Assembly (NCBI GenBank): GCA_910587735.1
Contig: CAJUNT010000003.1
Location: forward strand, 62,001 to 126,000
Source of the DNA: an uncultured Clostridia bacterium
Lineage (GTDB): Bacteria; Bacillota; Clostridia; Lachnospirales; Anaerotignaceae
Length of the DNA: 64,000 nt
Direction of reading: 5' to 3'
Shown: positions 16,258-25,546 of the stretch, piece by piece
Layout of the letters: each line of letters starts with the position of its first letter
Numbering within the stretch: position 1 is the first letter of the stretch
Made by a program: the position numbers and the translations under genes
Notes under the pieces: model-generated
The model's input: the letters and a program-made list of their open reading frames with translations, nothing else
Told to the model about the DNA's origin: nothing
Database searches by the model: none

Positions 16258-19107
16258 TTATTCAGCTAATATATTTTCCATATAATGATTTTCAGGCTCA
16301 TAATTTAATCCCATATAATCTCTTATAATTTCTCTTGCAATAACAGCAGCAGGTGCACCAGATATTTCTCCATAAGGCAATAGTACTGTAATTGCAATTT
16401 GTGGGTCATCATAAGGCGCAAAGCAAACAAACCAGCTATGAGAACTTCTTGATTTATCTTCTTCTGCTGTACCAGATTTTGCTGCAACTTGTATAGGAAA
16501 GTTATTAAATATTGTACGCAATGTCCCTTTTTGTCCAGATGTAACGAGAAGCATACCTTGGTATACAATATCTAAGTTTTGTTGTTGTAATTCCAATATA
16601 TTTTCTACTACTTCATCAAATTGCTGTGCTGTAGTACCATCAGCATTTACTAATTTTGATACCATATGCATTTTATATCTTGTGCCACCATTCGCTAACG
16701 TAGCAATATATTTTGTCATATGGATAGGAGCATAGTTATTTACAGACTGTCCAATATAGGTACGTATAGAATCTGCATCTGTCCATTGTACTTGAGATTC
16801 TGATGCATTTGGATTGATAGCACGTATAGAACGTTCTTTATTTGTAGGTGTTGCCATCATAGGAGAACTTTCACCTATTTCTACCCCTGTATAATCATTT
16901 AAGCCAAATGCTGCCATATATTCATTTAATGTAGCAATACCTTGTGCTGTTGTTTTTTCAGAAGCATTTCCCATACGATAAGCAAGCTCATAAAAGAAAT
17001 AGTTACAAGATACTTCTAATGCATGGGCTACATTCACAGCTCCATGTCTGCCACCACTACTGCCATAAATCCAGCATTTTGGATAAGGTTTACCTGCTTT
17101 GGTGAAATAGCCTAAGTCGTTTATTGTGCTGTTTGGTGTAATCACTCCTGTTTCTAATCCAGCAAGTGCTGGTATCATTTTAAATGTAGAACCAGGTGCT
17201 TTTCTTTCTGACATAGGTCTGTTAACAAGAGGCGTTGTATCTTTTCTATGCATTAAATCAATATAATAACTATTGTTAAAGTTATTTGAGAATTCATTTG
17301 TATCATAAGATGGATATGTGACAGAACTCAAAACTTCTCCAGAATCTACACGAGAAATTACAACAGAACCTGTACAAGGGTCTAAATTAGTATCTCCTGG
17401 TGTGAGTTCTCCAGAATCCAATTTATCATTAATTACTTGCAGAGGAGAAATGATACCATTTTGAATACTTGTCAAATATTCTGCATCTGCTGAAATTTTT
17501 CCTTGCTCAATTAATACTAATATTAATTGTCTTGGTGTAATTTCTCCCTTGTCTATGGCTGATGTCAGTACTTGTAATGCAAAATCCCTTGGATTTACTT
17601 TTCCTGCTTTTCTTTCTTCTTCTGTTAATTCTGTCAACTCAAATGCAGCATCTTGCTCTAGTATTTTTTGATATAAGATATATTGTTCTCCTTCTGTTGC
17701 ATTACATATTTTATCAATAGAAATACTGTTATCTGAAAGCATACGACTAAATAATTCTTGGAGTGTTGTACCACCACCATTCAGTTTTCTTTTAATCACA
17801 TCTCTTAATACATTTTCTAATGCATCATAAGCAGATTTTTGAAGTCGACTATCTAATGTTAAAAAAATGTCTTGCCCAGAAACAGGATTTTGAGATTCTA
17901 TGGTATTCATACGTCTTCCTACGTTATCAACTTCTACAACCATTTTACCATCTTTACCATTTAATTCTCTTTCAAATATAGATTCTATACCAGACTGCCC
18001 TACAACATCAGTCATAGAATATATTTTATTGCCTTCTTCGTCAACATCATCTTTATAAATATCATAATTGGTATCTGTCATTTTTCTGGTATATCCTATA
18101 ATATGAGCAAAATATTTTCCCATAGGATAATCCCTTAATGAATCTGTACCTACTATAATACAAGGAAATATATCATTCATTTCTTCTACATTAGCAAGTG
18201 TTTTAGTAGAAACGTCTAATGATATAGTAACAGGCTGATAACGATAAAAACGCTCCAAAAACATAGCATAACGTATGCCGATTACTTTTCTTACAATGTC
18301 AGAAGGCAATTCTTTTGGAATATCAAAATAATTTTGTAAATAATCAATAGTTTGTGTTGCGTCATATGCTTGTTGTTGTTCTGTTTTCATATCAACAGTG
18401 GTTTTCCAAGAAAGTTCTTTTCCTTTATTATCATTAAATAAGAAATTATAGGGTTGTTGTTGTGTAATTGGCAAATCGTCCACTAATGTTTCATTATTTT
18501 GGTCTAATATTTTTAATAATGATAATACCATAATATTTCTATCATCAACAGAAGTATAAAAAGAAATGGCACTTCTTTTTTCTTCCTCTGAAAAATGAGA
18601 AGGGATAGCAAGCTCATTTTCAAAATAAGTAAGTACTTCTTCGGCAGAACATTCTATCATATTTTTAGGAATACCATGCTGTTGTTTCCAGTCTTGTTCT
18701 TCCTGTAATGTTTTAAATGTAAATGTATAAGGTTTTGTATTTGATATAGGTAATGTATCTGTTAATGTCATATTTTTTTGCTTCATGTATTCTATAAAAT
18801 CCATAACAAGCTTTGGCTTATATCCTGATAAATCAAGTGTAATACTGTTATCAATTTGTATAGAGTACGCAACATGATTGACAGCAAGAGGACGTCCATA
18901 ACGGTCGTATATTGTACCACGAGAAGCAGGCAATTTTACTTCCCTTAATATACTTGTTGTCAATTTTTGTTCATATTCTTCGCCATGTATAATTTGTAGT
19001 AAAAATAAGCGAAAAATCAATATTGAAAAAAGTACAGTAATACTGCAAAGTAATATAAAAATTCTGTTTTTTGAAAATTCTTGTATTTTTTCTTGAAATT
19101 TGTTCAT
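16258..19107 (-). CDS. mrdA: Penicillin-binding protein 2 (elongasome transpeptidase), long form
   Basis: This is a class B PBP that crosslinks lateral-wall peptidoglycan with RodA and MreBCD. It has one N-terminal membrane helix (about 15-37) and a pedestal region with LPASRGTIYDRYGRPLAVN. The catalytic motifs are PGSTFK (Ser near residue 640), SCN (about 700) and KSGTA (about 876). At 949 residues it is much longer than the roughly 600-700 of classical PBP2. Extra sequence lies mainly near 95-255 and between about 430 and 565, the latter an acidic helical insert containing TELTEEERKAGKVNPRDFAL. Long PBP2 versions occur in Clostridia. It lies 29 bases after mreD. Confidence 0.92.
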   Translation of the reverse strand: MNKFQEKIQEFSKNRIFILLCSITVLFSILIFRLFLLQIIHGEEYEQKLTTSILREVKLPASRGTIYDRYGRPLAVNHVAYSIQIDNSITLDLSGYKPKLVMDFIEYMKQKNMTLTDTLPISNTKPYTFTFKTLQEEQDWKQQHGIPKNMIECSAEEVLTYFENELAIPSHFSEEEKRSAISFYTSVDDRNIMVLSLLKILDQNNETLVDDLPITQQQPYNFLFNDNKGKELSWKTTVDMKTEQQQAYDATQTIDYLQNYFDIPKELPSDIVRKVIGIRYAMFLERFYRYQPVTISLDVSTKTLANVEEMNDIFPCIIVGTDSLRDYPMGKYFAHIIGYTRKMTDTNYDIYKDDVDEEGNKIYSMTDVVGQSGIESIFERELNGKDGKMVVEVDNVGRRMNTIESQNPVSGQDIFLTLDSRLQKSAYDALENVLRDVIKRKLNGGGTTLQELFSRMLSDNSISIDKICNATEGEQYILYQKILEQDAAFELTELTEEERKAGKVNPRDFALQVLTSAIDKGEITPRQLILVLIEQGKISADAEYLTSIQNGIISPLQVINDKLDSGELTPGDTNLDPCTGSVVISRVDSGEVLSSVTYPSYDTNEFSNNFNNSYYIDLMHRKDTTPLVNRPMSERKAPGSTFKMIPALAGLETGVITPNSTINDLGYFTKAGKPYPKCWIYGSSGGRHGAVNVAHALEVSCNYFFYELAYRMGNASEKTTAQGIATLNEYMAAFGLNDYTGVEIGESSPMMATPTNKERSIRAINPNASESQVQWTDADSIRTYIGQSVNNYAPIHMTKYIATLANGGTRYKMHMVSKLVNADGTTAQQFDEVVENILELQQQNLDIVYQGMLLVTSGQKGTLRTIFNNFPIQVAAKSGTAEEDKSRSSHSWFVCFAPYDDPQIAITVLLPYGEISGAPAAVIAREIIRDYMGLNYEPENHYMENILAE

Positions 19108-19136
19108 AAAACATCCTCCGTAAAAAGGGGAAGCCT

Positions 19137-19649
19137 TTAAAATAATCTATATTTATATTTTTCTTTTAATTCTAACCATTCATTTGTACCAAATAAAATA
19201 CGATAGAGAGGAATAGTAAATATACAGGAGTATACTGTTTCTGGTAATATGGTATTTACCAATATATATATAATATTTAATTGTCCTCTAAAAAGAAAAC
19301 TGGTAATATATATCATTGTTTCATATAAAAGAACAGCAACAGCACATAACATCATAGGCAAAATATAATTTTCTCTGTAAAAATTATGATTACCTCTACC
19401 GAATAAATAGCCAGTAACAGTATTAAACAATGCAAAATAACCGATTGATGTACCAAAAAAAATGTCCTGCAATAATCCTGTAAAAAATCCTACAATAGCA
19501 CCTTCTGTACTACCTCTCAAAAGAGCATAAGAAACCACTAATATAATTGTAGTATTTGGAATAACCCCTCGTATTTCAATATAGTGTAGTATAGTAGATT
19601 GTATTAAAAAGTTAATTATAATATATACAGCAGTAATCAATATCCTCAT
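19137..19649 (-). CDS. mreD: Rod shape-determining protein MreD
   Basis: This is a 170-residue membrane protein with five or six hydrophobic segments and the MreD pattern of RGSTEGAIVGFFTGLLQDIF near residue 45-65. It is part of the elongasome. Its ATG overlaps the mreC stop by one base (TAATG), and position between mreC and the PBP2 gene confirms the call. Confidence 0.88.
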   Translation of the reverse strand: MRILITAVYIIINFLIQSTILHYIEIRGVIPNTTIILVVSYALLRGSTEGAIVGFFTGLLQDIFFGTSIGYFALFNTVTGYLFGRGNHNFYRENYILPMMLCAVAVLLYETMIYITSFLFRGQLNIIYILVNTILPETVYSCIFTIPLYRILFGTNEWLELKEKYKYRLF

Positions 19650-20488
19650 TATTTTTCCTCCTGTATCGTTTCACCTATTACTAAAAGAGTATCTAAATGC
19701 TTAAAATCAACATAAGGCTCTATGATAGCATATTTTGTTAATCCATTTGCATCTGTTTTGATTTCTTTTACTCTACCTATTGTAATACCAGAAGGATAGA
19801 CATCGCTGAGGTGAGAGGTGACAATTTCGTCACCCTCCATAATTTCAGCCTCAGAATCAATATATTCCATGCGACAAAGACCACTGTTCATAAGAGAATA
19901 TTCCCCTTTTACAACACCTAAATCTTCTGTACGTATACTCATTGCAGGAACAGAGCTTCTGCTGTCTAATATAGATTGTGCTTTAGAATAATTTGTACCG
20001 CTTTCTATAATTTTTCCTACTAAACCATTTGATGAAGTTAAAACCATATTTGCTTCTAAACCATCATTTGTACCCTTATTGATTAAAAAAATATCATACC
20101 AGTTACCAGGGTCTTTTGCAATAATTTGTGTTCCGGTAGTATTATAATCCGCATATTTTTGAGAAATTTTTAATAATTCTGATAGTCTTTGGTTTTCAGT
20201 ACCATATCTTCTTAATCTTTTGTTTTCTAATTCCAATAATGCAATTTGTTCTTTTAATTGTTCATTTTCTGCTGCTAAATTATCTTTGTTTCGTATCCAG
20301 TCAATTTTACTACCAAACCAATTTCCTACATTTGTTGTCAATTCCTGTACAGGAGTAATCACAAAACCGAGCGCACTTTCTACAAAAGTTGCTTTTGTTT
20401 TTCTGCCATAAGTGATAAATATTACAACAATGAGTATTGCAATGGTGGCTAACATAATTTGTTTTTTGTGTTCTTCAAAAAATTCCAC
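19649..20488 (-). CDS. mreC: Rod shape-determining protein MreC
   Basis: MreC scaffolds the elongasome outside the membrane. The 279-residue protein has an N-terminal membrane helix (about 10-28), a coiled coil (about 65-110, NLAAENEQLKEQIALLELEN) and the C-terminal double beta-barrel region with VLTSSNGLVGKI and DLGVVKGEYS. The start is GTG (20488) with GGGAG eight bases upstream. It sits between mreB and mreD. Confidence 0.92.
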   Translation of the reverse strand: MEFFEEHKKQIMLATIAILIVVIFITYGRKTKATFVESALGFVITPVQELTTNVGNWFGSKIDWIRNKDNLAAENEQLKEQIALLELENKRLRRYGTENQRLSELLKISQKYADYNTTGTQIIAKDPGNWYDIFLINKGTNDGLEANMVLTSSNGLVGKIIESGTNYSKAQSILDSRSSVPAMSIRTEDLGVVKGEYSLMNSGLCRMEYIDSEAEIMEGDEIVTSHLSDVYPSGITIGRVKEIKTDANGLTKYAIIEPYVDFKHLDTLLVIGETIQEEK

Positions 20489-20511
20489 AATACATACTCC
20501 CTATACTTTAA

Positions 20512-21540
20512 TTAAAATCTTATTTTTCTTGGTGAAATTAATACTGCTTTTAATGTGTCAATGTGTTCTAATACAAGTCCAGTACCTGTAGCAACACAAT
20601 TTAAAGGTTCATTACCTATATGCACAGGCATACCTGTTTCATCAGAAATTAAATAGTCTAATCCTCTTAATAAAGCACCTCCGCCTGTTAATGTAATACC
20701 ACTCTCCATAACATCGGCAGCTAATTCAGGAGGAGTAGCCTCTAATGTTTGTTTTATCGTATCAATAATAGAATAAACTGGTTCATGTAATGCCTCCATA
20801 ATTTCGGTAGATGTTACAACAACTGTTTTAGGAAGCCCAGAAAGTAAATCACGTCCTCTTACATTCATTTCTCTAATGTCGTCAGTAGGGTATACACAGC
20901 CTATTGAAATTTTAATTTCTTCTGCGGTTCTGTCACCTATGGCAAGATTAAATTCTTTTTTAATATAATTTACAATATAGTTATCTAATTCATCTCCAGC
21001 AATACGTAAAGAAGTACTTGTAACAATACCACCTAATGATATAACAGCAACTTCACTTGTACCGCCACCAATGTCAACAATCATACTACCAGTAGGTTCT
21101 TCTACTGGAAGTCCTGCTCCTATGGATGCAGCCATAGGTTCTTCAATTAAATAGGTATCTTTATCTTTTGCACCAGCAGAGACAGCCGCTTCCAATACTG
21201 CTCTTTTTTCCACTTCTGTTACACCAGAAGGAACACAAACAACAACTCTTGGTTTTGGACCAAACATAGAGCGAGGACACGCTTTATTGATAAAATATCT
21301 GAGCATAGCTTGTGTTGTATCAAAATCTGCAATTACACCATCTTTCATAGGACGTATTGCTACAATATTTCCAGGTGTTCTACCAATCATATCTTTCGCT
21401 TCATTGCCTACGGCAAGCACTTCTTTTGTTTGCAAATTAATTGCTACAACAGAAGGTTCATTTACAACAATTCCTTTTCCTGGCATATATACAAGGGTGT
21501 TTGCAGTCCCTAAATCAATTCCCATGTCTTTTGAAAACAT
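20512..21540 (-). CDS. mreB: Rod shape-determining actin homologue MreB
   Basis: This bacterial actin organises lateral wall synthesis. The 342-residue protein carries the phosphate-1 motif MGIDLGTANTLVY, the phosphate-2 motif IVDIGGGTSEVAVISLGG and the adenosine motif ITLTGGGALLRGLD. Length is typical. The ribosome binding site is GAGAGGAG. It is the first gene of the mreBCD-mrdA transcript, preceded by a long AT-rich spacer that should contain the promoter. Confidence 0.96.
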   Translation of the reverse strand: MFSKDMGIDLGTANTLVYMPGKGIVVNEPSVVAINLQTKEVLAVGNEAKDMIGRTPGNIVAIRPMKDGVIADFDTTQAMLRYFINKACPRSMFGPKPRVVVCVPSGVTEVEKRAVLEAAVSAGAKDKDTYLIEEPMAASIGAGLPVEEPTGSMIVDIGGGTSEVAVISLGGIVTSTSLRIAGDELDNYIVNYIKKEFNLAIGDRTAEEIKISIGCVYPTDDIREMNVRGRDLLSGLPKTVVVTSTEIMEALHEPVYSIIDTIKQTLEATPPELAADVMESGITLTGGGALLRGLDYLISDETGMPVHIGNEPLNCVATGTGLVLEHIDTLKAVLISPRKIRF

Positions 21541-22015
21541 AAATTTTTTCTCCTCTCATTCGTATCATATAGAATAGTATTTTCAGTTTTATTAAAACTA
21601 AGCAAAATATTTTTATTTCGTATACGATATATTTGTAATTATTAAAAGTAATCCATATTAAAAATAAAATATATTTATCAATTTTTGTTGTGAATATGAA
21701 ATATTTTGCAGTATAAGTATATTTATCAAAGTATGGTCAAAAATATTTCATAATATTATAAAATATTTGTATTGCGTTGTGATAAATAGTCTACTTGTAA
21801 TCATACCGCTTTTTTTACTGTATTTCAATAATAACATTTTAAAGCAAATAGTATTATTAAATTTATCTTAAAAATTTAACGAAAATAGATAATAATAGTT
21901 AAATGTGTAAATTAAAAATTTATCAATGTGTTTAATATATCATAATTGTATTTTATAATATTGATAAATATTTGTTATCTAAAAAGGTTAGAATGTTACT
22001 AATATTTCGTAAAAA
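21541..22015. other. AT-rich spacer upstream of mreB
   Basis: No gene is visible. The stretch is almost entirely A and T, with several AAAATATTT-like words (for example near 21697, 21740 and 21762). I could not pick out a convincing promoter for mreB. Confidence 0.4.
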
Positions 22016-22050
22016 TGAAAAAAGACGGTTGTAAATAGATACGAACCGTC
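22016..22050 (-). terminator. Terminator after maf
   Basis: On the minus strand GACGGTT / AACCGTC with a thirteen-base loop is followed by TTTTTTC. It lies just beyond the maf stop. Confidence 0.8.
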
Positions 22051-22061
22051 GGGAATGATGT

Positions 22062-22682
22062 TTATTGTGGTTTAATCCAAAAATCTATAATATCAATATT
22101 ATGTTTCAATAGAGATTTGTTTAAAAGACGAAGTGGTAAACCTGCAAGTGTATAATAATCACCATAAATATTTTCAATTAAAAGAGCGCCTTTTCCGCTT
22201 ATAGAATAACCTCCGGGTCTGTCATAGGGTTCATCTGTATCTGTATAAGCATCAATCAATTTATCTGAAAGATGATGCATATAAACATCTACACCATCTA
22301 CATAGCTGTCCATTTCATAAGAGCCATCTGCATGATGATATATTACAGTTAAACCAGTATATGTTGTGTGTTTACGCCCTTGCAATTTTTTTAGCATGGC
22401 AACGGCATCTTGTTTATTTTTAGGACGATGCAGTATTCTTCCGAAATCTGTAACAACAGTATCTGCACCAAGTATAATTGCCTCTCCTTCCACTCTGCCT
22501 AAAACAGACATGGCTTTTGTTGCTGAAATAGATTTTACCCATTCATAGGGAGAATATTCATTATCAATTTCAACATCTTTTTCTTCAATTTTACAAAATA
22601 GTTCTTCAAAAGGGACAGACAACTGTTTTAATAAGTTTGCTCTGGAAAAAAGATTTGTTGCTAATATTAATTTTTGTAACAT
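22062..22682 (-). CDS. maf: Maf-family nucleotide pyrophosphatase, divergent
   Basis: Maf proteins hydrolyse non-canonical or modified nucleoside triphosphates and are linked to septum control. The 206-residue product keeps ILGADTVV (catalytic Asp), KKLQGRKHTTYTGLTVI and the C-terminal GGYSISGKGALLIENIYGDYYTLAGLPL. Its N-terminal signature is degenerate. Where the family usually reads ASxSPRRxxLL it reads ATNLFSRANLL, losing the Pro and one Arg, and the usual DE motif is replaced by an EEKDVEIDN stretch. Its place beside mreB is the usual one for maf. The ribosome binding site AGAGGTG is good. Confidence 0.85.
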   Translation of the reverse strand: MLQKLILATNLFSRANLLKQLSVPFEELFCKIEEKDVEIDNEYSPYEWVKSISATKAMSVLGRVEGEAIILGADTVVTDFGRILHRPKNKQDAVAMLKKLQGRKHTTYTGLTVIYHHADGSYEMDSYVDGVDVYMHHLSDKLIDAYTDTDEPYDRPGGYSISGKGALLIENIYGDYYTLAGLPLRLLNKSLLKHNIDIIDFWIKPQ

Positions 22683-22846
22683 GGTCGCACCTCTTTAGGA
22701 TTTATAAATCAATTTACTACTATAAGATTATATCATATTTTTTTGAAATGCAAGCCAATTTTGCAAAAAAATATATAAAAAGTATATACCATGCAAATTA
22801 TATAGATATTTTATTATAAATAGAATAAGAAATCATATATTAAAGT

Positions 22847-22875
22847 AAAAAGCCTGCTTTAGAGGCAGGCTTTTT
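22847..22875 (-). terminator. Terminator of the rnf operon
   Basis: An eleven-base-pair stem (AAAAAGCCTGC / GCAGGCTTTTT) with a seven-base loop and flanking A/T tracts lies six bases beyond the rnfB stop. It could work in either direction. Confidence 0.9.
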
Positions 22876-22880
22876 AAAAA

Positions 22881-23774
22881 TTATTCGCTTTTTTCTTCTT
22901 TTTTTGTAAGGTCTGGTTTTGGAGCTTCTGGTTTTGGAGCTTCTGGCTTTGGAGCATCTGCTTTAGGAGCAGCAGGTTTTTTACCAGTTAAAACTCCTTT
23001 AGGGCATTTGTTTGCACAAATACCGCACGCTTTACATTTATCATAATCAATAACTGCTAAGTTATCAATTACGTGTATTGCATCAAAAGGACAATTTTTT
23101 TCGCAAATTTTACAAGCAATACAACCTGCGGAACATACAGCATTTACATTTTTGCCCATGTCTTTAGAAGAACATTGTACTTTTACTTTCTTTTTAACAG
23201 GAAGTAATTCAATAATATGTTTTGGACAAGTAGAAACACATTTGCCACAAGAAACACATTTATCTTTATCAATTACAGCAACACCATTTATAATTTCTAT
23301 GGCACCAAATGCACAAACTTTTTTACAGCTTCCTAAACCAAGACAGCCATATGTACAACTTTTTGCACCTCCGCCAGCTAATTGCATTGCCATAGTACAA
23401 TCATCTAAACCAAAATAAGTATATTTTTCTTTTGCTATGTCACAAGTACCTTGACATTTTACAAAAGCTGCTGTTGGTTCTGCTGAACTAGCTTCTACAC
23501 CCATAATAGAACCAATTTTTTCAGCAACAGCTGCGCCGCCAACAGGGCAGGCATTTACTGGAGCTGTACCTGCAACGATTGCTGCTGCACAACCACCACA
23601 ACCAGGAAAACCACAACCACCACAGTTTGCACCAGGTAATGCTTCAAGCACTTCTCCAAGTTTTGGGTCTTCTTCAACAGCAAACAATTTACCTGCATAA
23701 CCAAGGCCTGCGCCAAGAACAACACCCAAGCCGCCAATGCTTATGATTGGGTTAATAATATTCATAATGTCCAT
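22881..23774 (-). CDS. rnfB: Rnf complex iron-sulfur subunit RnfB
   Basis: RnfB passes electrons from reduced ferredoxin into the Rnf ferredoxin:NAD+ oxidoreductase. It has an N-terminal hydrophobic helix, a Cys cluster (NCGGCGFPGCGGCA), then a further series of CxxCxxC...C clusters including CVSCGKCVSTCP, CIACKICEKNCP and CKACGICANKCP. The product is about 297 residues, with a C-terminal Pro/Lys/Glu/Ala repeat tail (PKPEAPKPEAPKP). The frame is open from GTG 23783, but AAGGAGT is better spaced for the ATG at 23774. It is last in the operon, followed by a strong terminator. Confidence 0.94.
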   Translation of the reverse strand: MDIMNIINPIISIGGLGVVLGAGLGYAGKLFAVEEDPKLGEVLEALPGANCGGCGFPGCGGCAAAIVAGTAPVNACPVGGAAVAEKIGSIMGVEASSAEPTAAFVKCQGTCDIAKEKYTYFGLDDCTMAMQLAGGGAKSCTYGCLGLGSCKKVCAFGAIEIINGVAVIDKDKCVSCGKCVSTCPKHIIELLPVKKKVKVQCSSKDMGKNVNAVCSAGCIACKICEKNCPFDAIHVIDNLAVIDYDKCKACGICANKCPKGVLTGKKPAAPKADAPKPEAPKPEAPKPDLTKKEEKSE

Positions 23775-23792
23775 TTTTGTCACACTCCTTGT

Positions 23793-24371
23793 TTAAAGTT
23801 TGATTAAGCCTTGGAATCCCAAAAAGGCGATTGACATAATACCAGCTGTAACAAGTGCCAAAGGGAAACCATCAAATGCTTTTGGTGTATCGTTAAATTC
23901 TATTCTTTCACGAATACCAGCAAATAATATAATAGCAAGTGCGAAACCTGCTGCACCACCAATACCATTTAATATTGCTTCAATGAAGTTATAACCTTTT
24001 TGCATATTAACAACGGCAACACCTAATACTGCACAGTTTGTTGTAATCAAAGGTAAGAATACACCGAGTGCTTGATACAGAGAAGGTGAAGATTTTTTTA
24101 AGAACATCTCTACAAATTGCACCAATGCAGCAATAACCAATATGAAAGCAATATTGTAAAGATATTCAATATGTAATTTTACTAATATAAAATTATAAAC
24201 CATATATGCAGCCGCACAAGCGATTGTAATAACGAATATTACGGCAACACCCATGCCAGTTGCAGTTTCTACCTTTTTGGAAACACCAAGGAAAGGGCAG
24301 ATACCTAAGAACTGTGATAAAACGTAGTTATTTACGAAAATACCAGCTAATACTAATAATATCAGATTCAT
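23793..24371 (-). CDS. rnfA: Rnf complex membrane subunit RnfA
   Basis: This is a 192-residue integral membrane subunit with six hydrophobic segments. It opens with LVLAGIFVNNYVLSQFLGICPFLGVS, which is diagnostic of RnfA/NqrE. Its mirror-image relative RnfE is immediately upstream. Both line the membrane core with Cys-bound iron-sulfur. The ribosome binding site GAGGAGGGGG is strong. Confidence 0.95.
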   Translation of the reverse strand: MNLILLVLAGIFVNNYVLSQFLGICPFLGVSKKVETATGMGVAVIFVITIACAAAYMVYNFILVKLHIEYLYNIAFILVIAALVQFVEMFLKKSSPSLYQALGVFLPLITTNCAVLGVAVVNMQKGYNFIEAILNGIGGAAGFALAIILFAGIRERIEFNDTPKAFDGFPLALVTAGIMSIAFLGFQGLIKL

Positions 24372-24386
24372 TTATTTTCCCCCTCC

Positions 24387-24986
24387 TCACGCTTTTTTCT
24401 TATTTCTGAAATAGTTTAATAATGCCATTAAGCAGCCAAGTGTAAAGAAAGCACCAGGTGCCATAACAAATAACAATGTTTTTGGAAAAGCATCTGGTAA
24501 TACAGCAACATTAAATAATGTACCAGCACCTATGAATTCACGTACAAGACCTAAAAATCCAAGTGCTACTGTAAAGCCAAGTCCCATACCGATACCATCA
24601 AATATAGAATCGATAGGAGAGTTTTTAGAAGCATATGCCTCTGCTCTTGCCAATATCAAACAGTTAACAACAATCAAAGGAATGTAAAGACCCAATGATG
24701 CATTTAATTCAGGTAAATAAGCCTGTAACAAAAACTGTATAATAGTAACGAATGTTGCAATAACAACGATAAAGCAAGGAATTCTAACTTTATCAGGAAT
24801 TACTTTTCTTAATATAGATATAAAAAAGTTTGAACAAATCAAAACAGCCGCTGTAGAGAGACCCATACCAATACCATTTATGGCAGAGCTGGTAACGGCA
24901 AGTGTGGGACACATACCAATAACTTGTGCGAATGTTGGATTTTCATCAATAATACCATTTTTAATAATTTTAACTGGATTGCCCAT
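24387..24986 (-). CDS. rnfE: Rnf complex membrane subunit RnfE
   Basis: This 199-residue membrane protein of the RnfE/NqrD family has the N-terminal PTFAQVIGMCPTLAVTSSA and a later NCLILARAEAYASKNSP segment. It is paralogous to RnfA. Its ATG overlaps the rnfG stop by one base, with ACGGAGG upstream. Confidence 0.95.
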   Translation of the reverse strand: MGNPVKIIKNGIIDENPTFAQVIGMCPTLAVTSSAINGIGMGLSTAAVLICSNFFISILRKVIPDKVRIPCFIVVIATFVTIIQFLLQAYLPELNASLGLYIPLIVVNCLILARAEAYASKNSPIDSIFDGIGMGLGFTVALGFLGLVREFIGAGTLFNVAVLPDAFPKTLLFVMAPGAFFTLGCLMALLNYFRNKKKA

Positions 24987-25546
24987 TAATTAGCACCTCC
25001 GTTTGCATTTACCCATTGTACTGCTTCATCTGCACCAGAAGAAACAGCTCTGGAAGTAATTGTAGCACTTGTAATAGGAACAATTTCGCCGCCGTCTTTA
25101 GTTACCTGTATAGGACTTGCTGCTCCGACGAATTGTTCATAAAAATCAGGTGATGTAGCTAATGCACCAAGTCCTGGTGTTTCAGCATGAGATAATACTC
25201 TCAATCCTGTTACAACGCCGTTTACATCAACACCAACCATAGTAGATACTTCACCGCCAAAACCACTTGGGGCAGTTGTTAAAACAAAACCGATTGTTTC
25301 GCCACCTTTTGTTGCTTTTGCGACTTTTTTAATAGTACCTTCTATTGTGTCACCATTTGCAGTATCATAAAGGGTTTCAAATTCAACACCTTCATCAGGC
25401 ATAACGGCTGCCATGGCTGCTGCTTCTGTTTTTGCAGACTGTTCTGCAATAGCAGTTTTTGTTGTTTCAGAAACAATACCTAAAAGCATTGCTGCAACGG
25501 CTGTAATAATCAATAATACCACTGCTGGTCTTACAATTTCCTTCAT
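24986..25546 (-). CDS. rnfG: Rnf complex FMN-binding subunit RnfG
   Basis: This is a 186-residue subunit with one N-terminal membrane helix and an extracytoplasmic FMN-binding domain. The covalent flavinylation site should be the Thr in SATITS near residue 165. GFGGEVSTMVGVD and HAETPGLGA are further family motifs. It overlaps rnfD by four bases (ATGA). An ApbE flavin transferase would be required; none is encoded in the window. Confidence 0.94.
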   Translation of the reverse strand: MKEIVRPAVVLLIITAVAAMLLGIVSETTKTAIAEQSAKTEAAAMAAVMPDEGVEFETLYDTANGDTIEGTIKKVAKATKGGETIGFVLTTAPSGFGGEVSTMVGVDVNGVVTGLRVLSHAETPGLGALATSPDFYEQFVGAASPIQVTKDGGEIVPITSATITSRAVSSGADEAVQWVNANGGAN

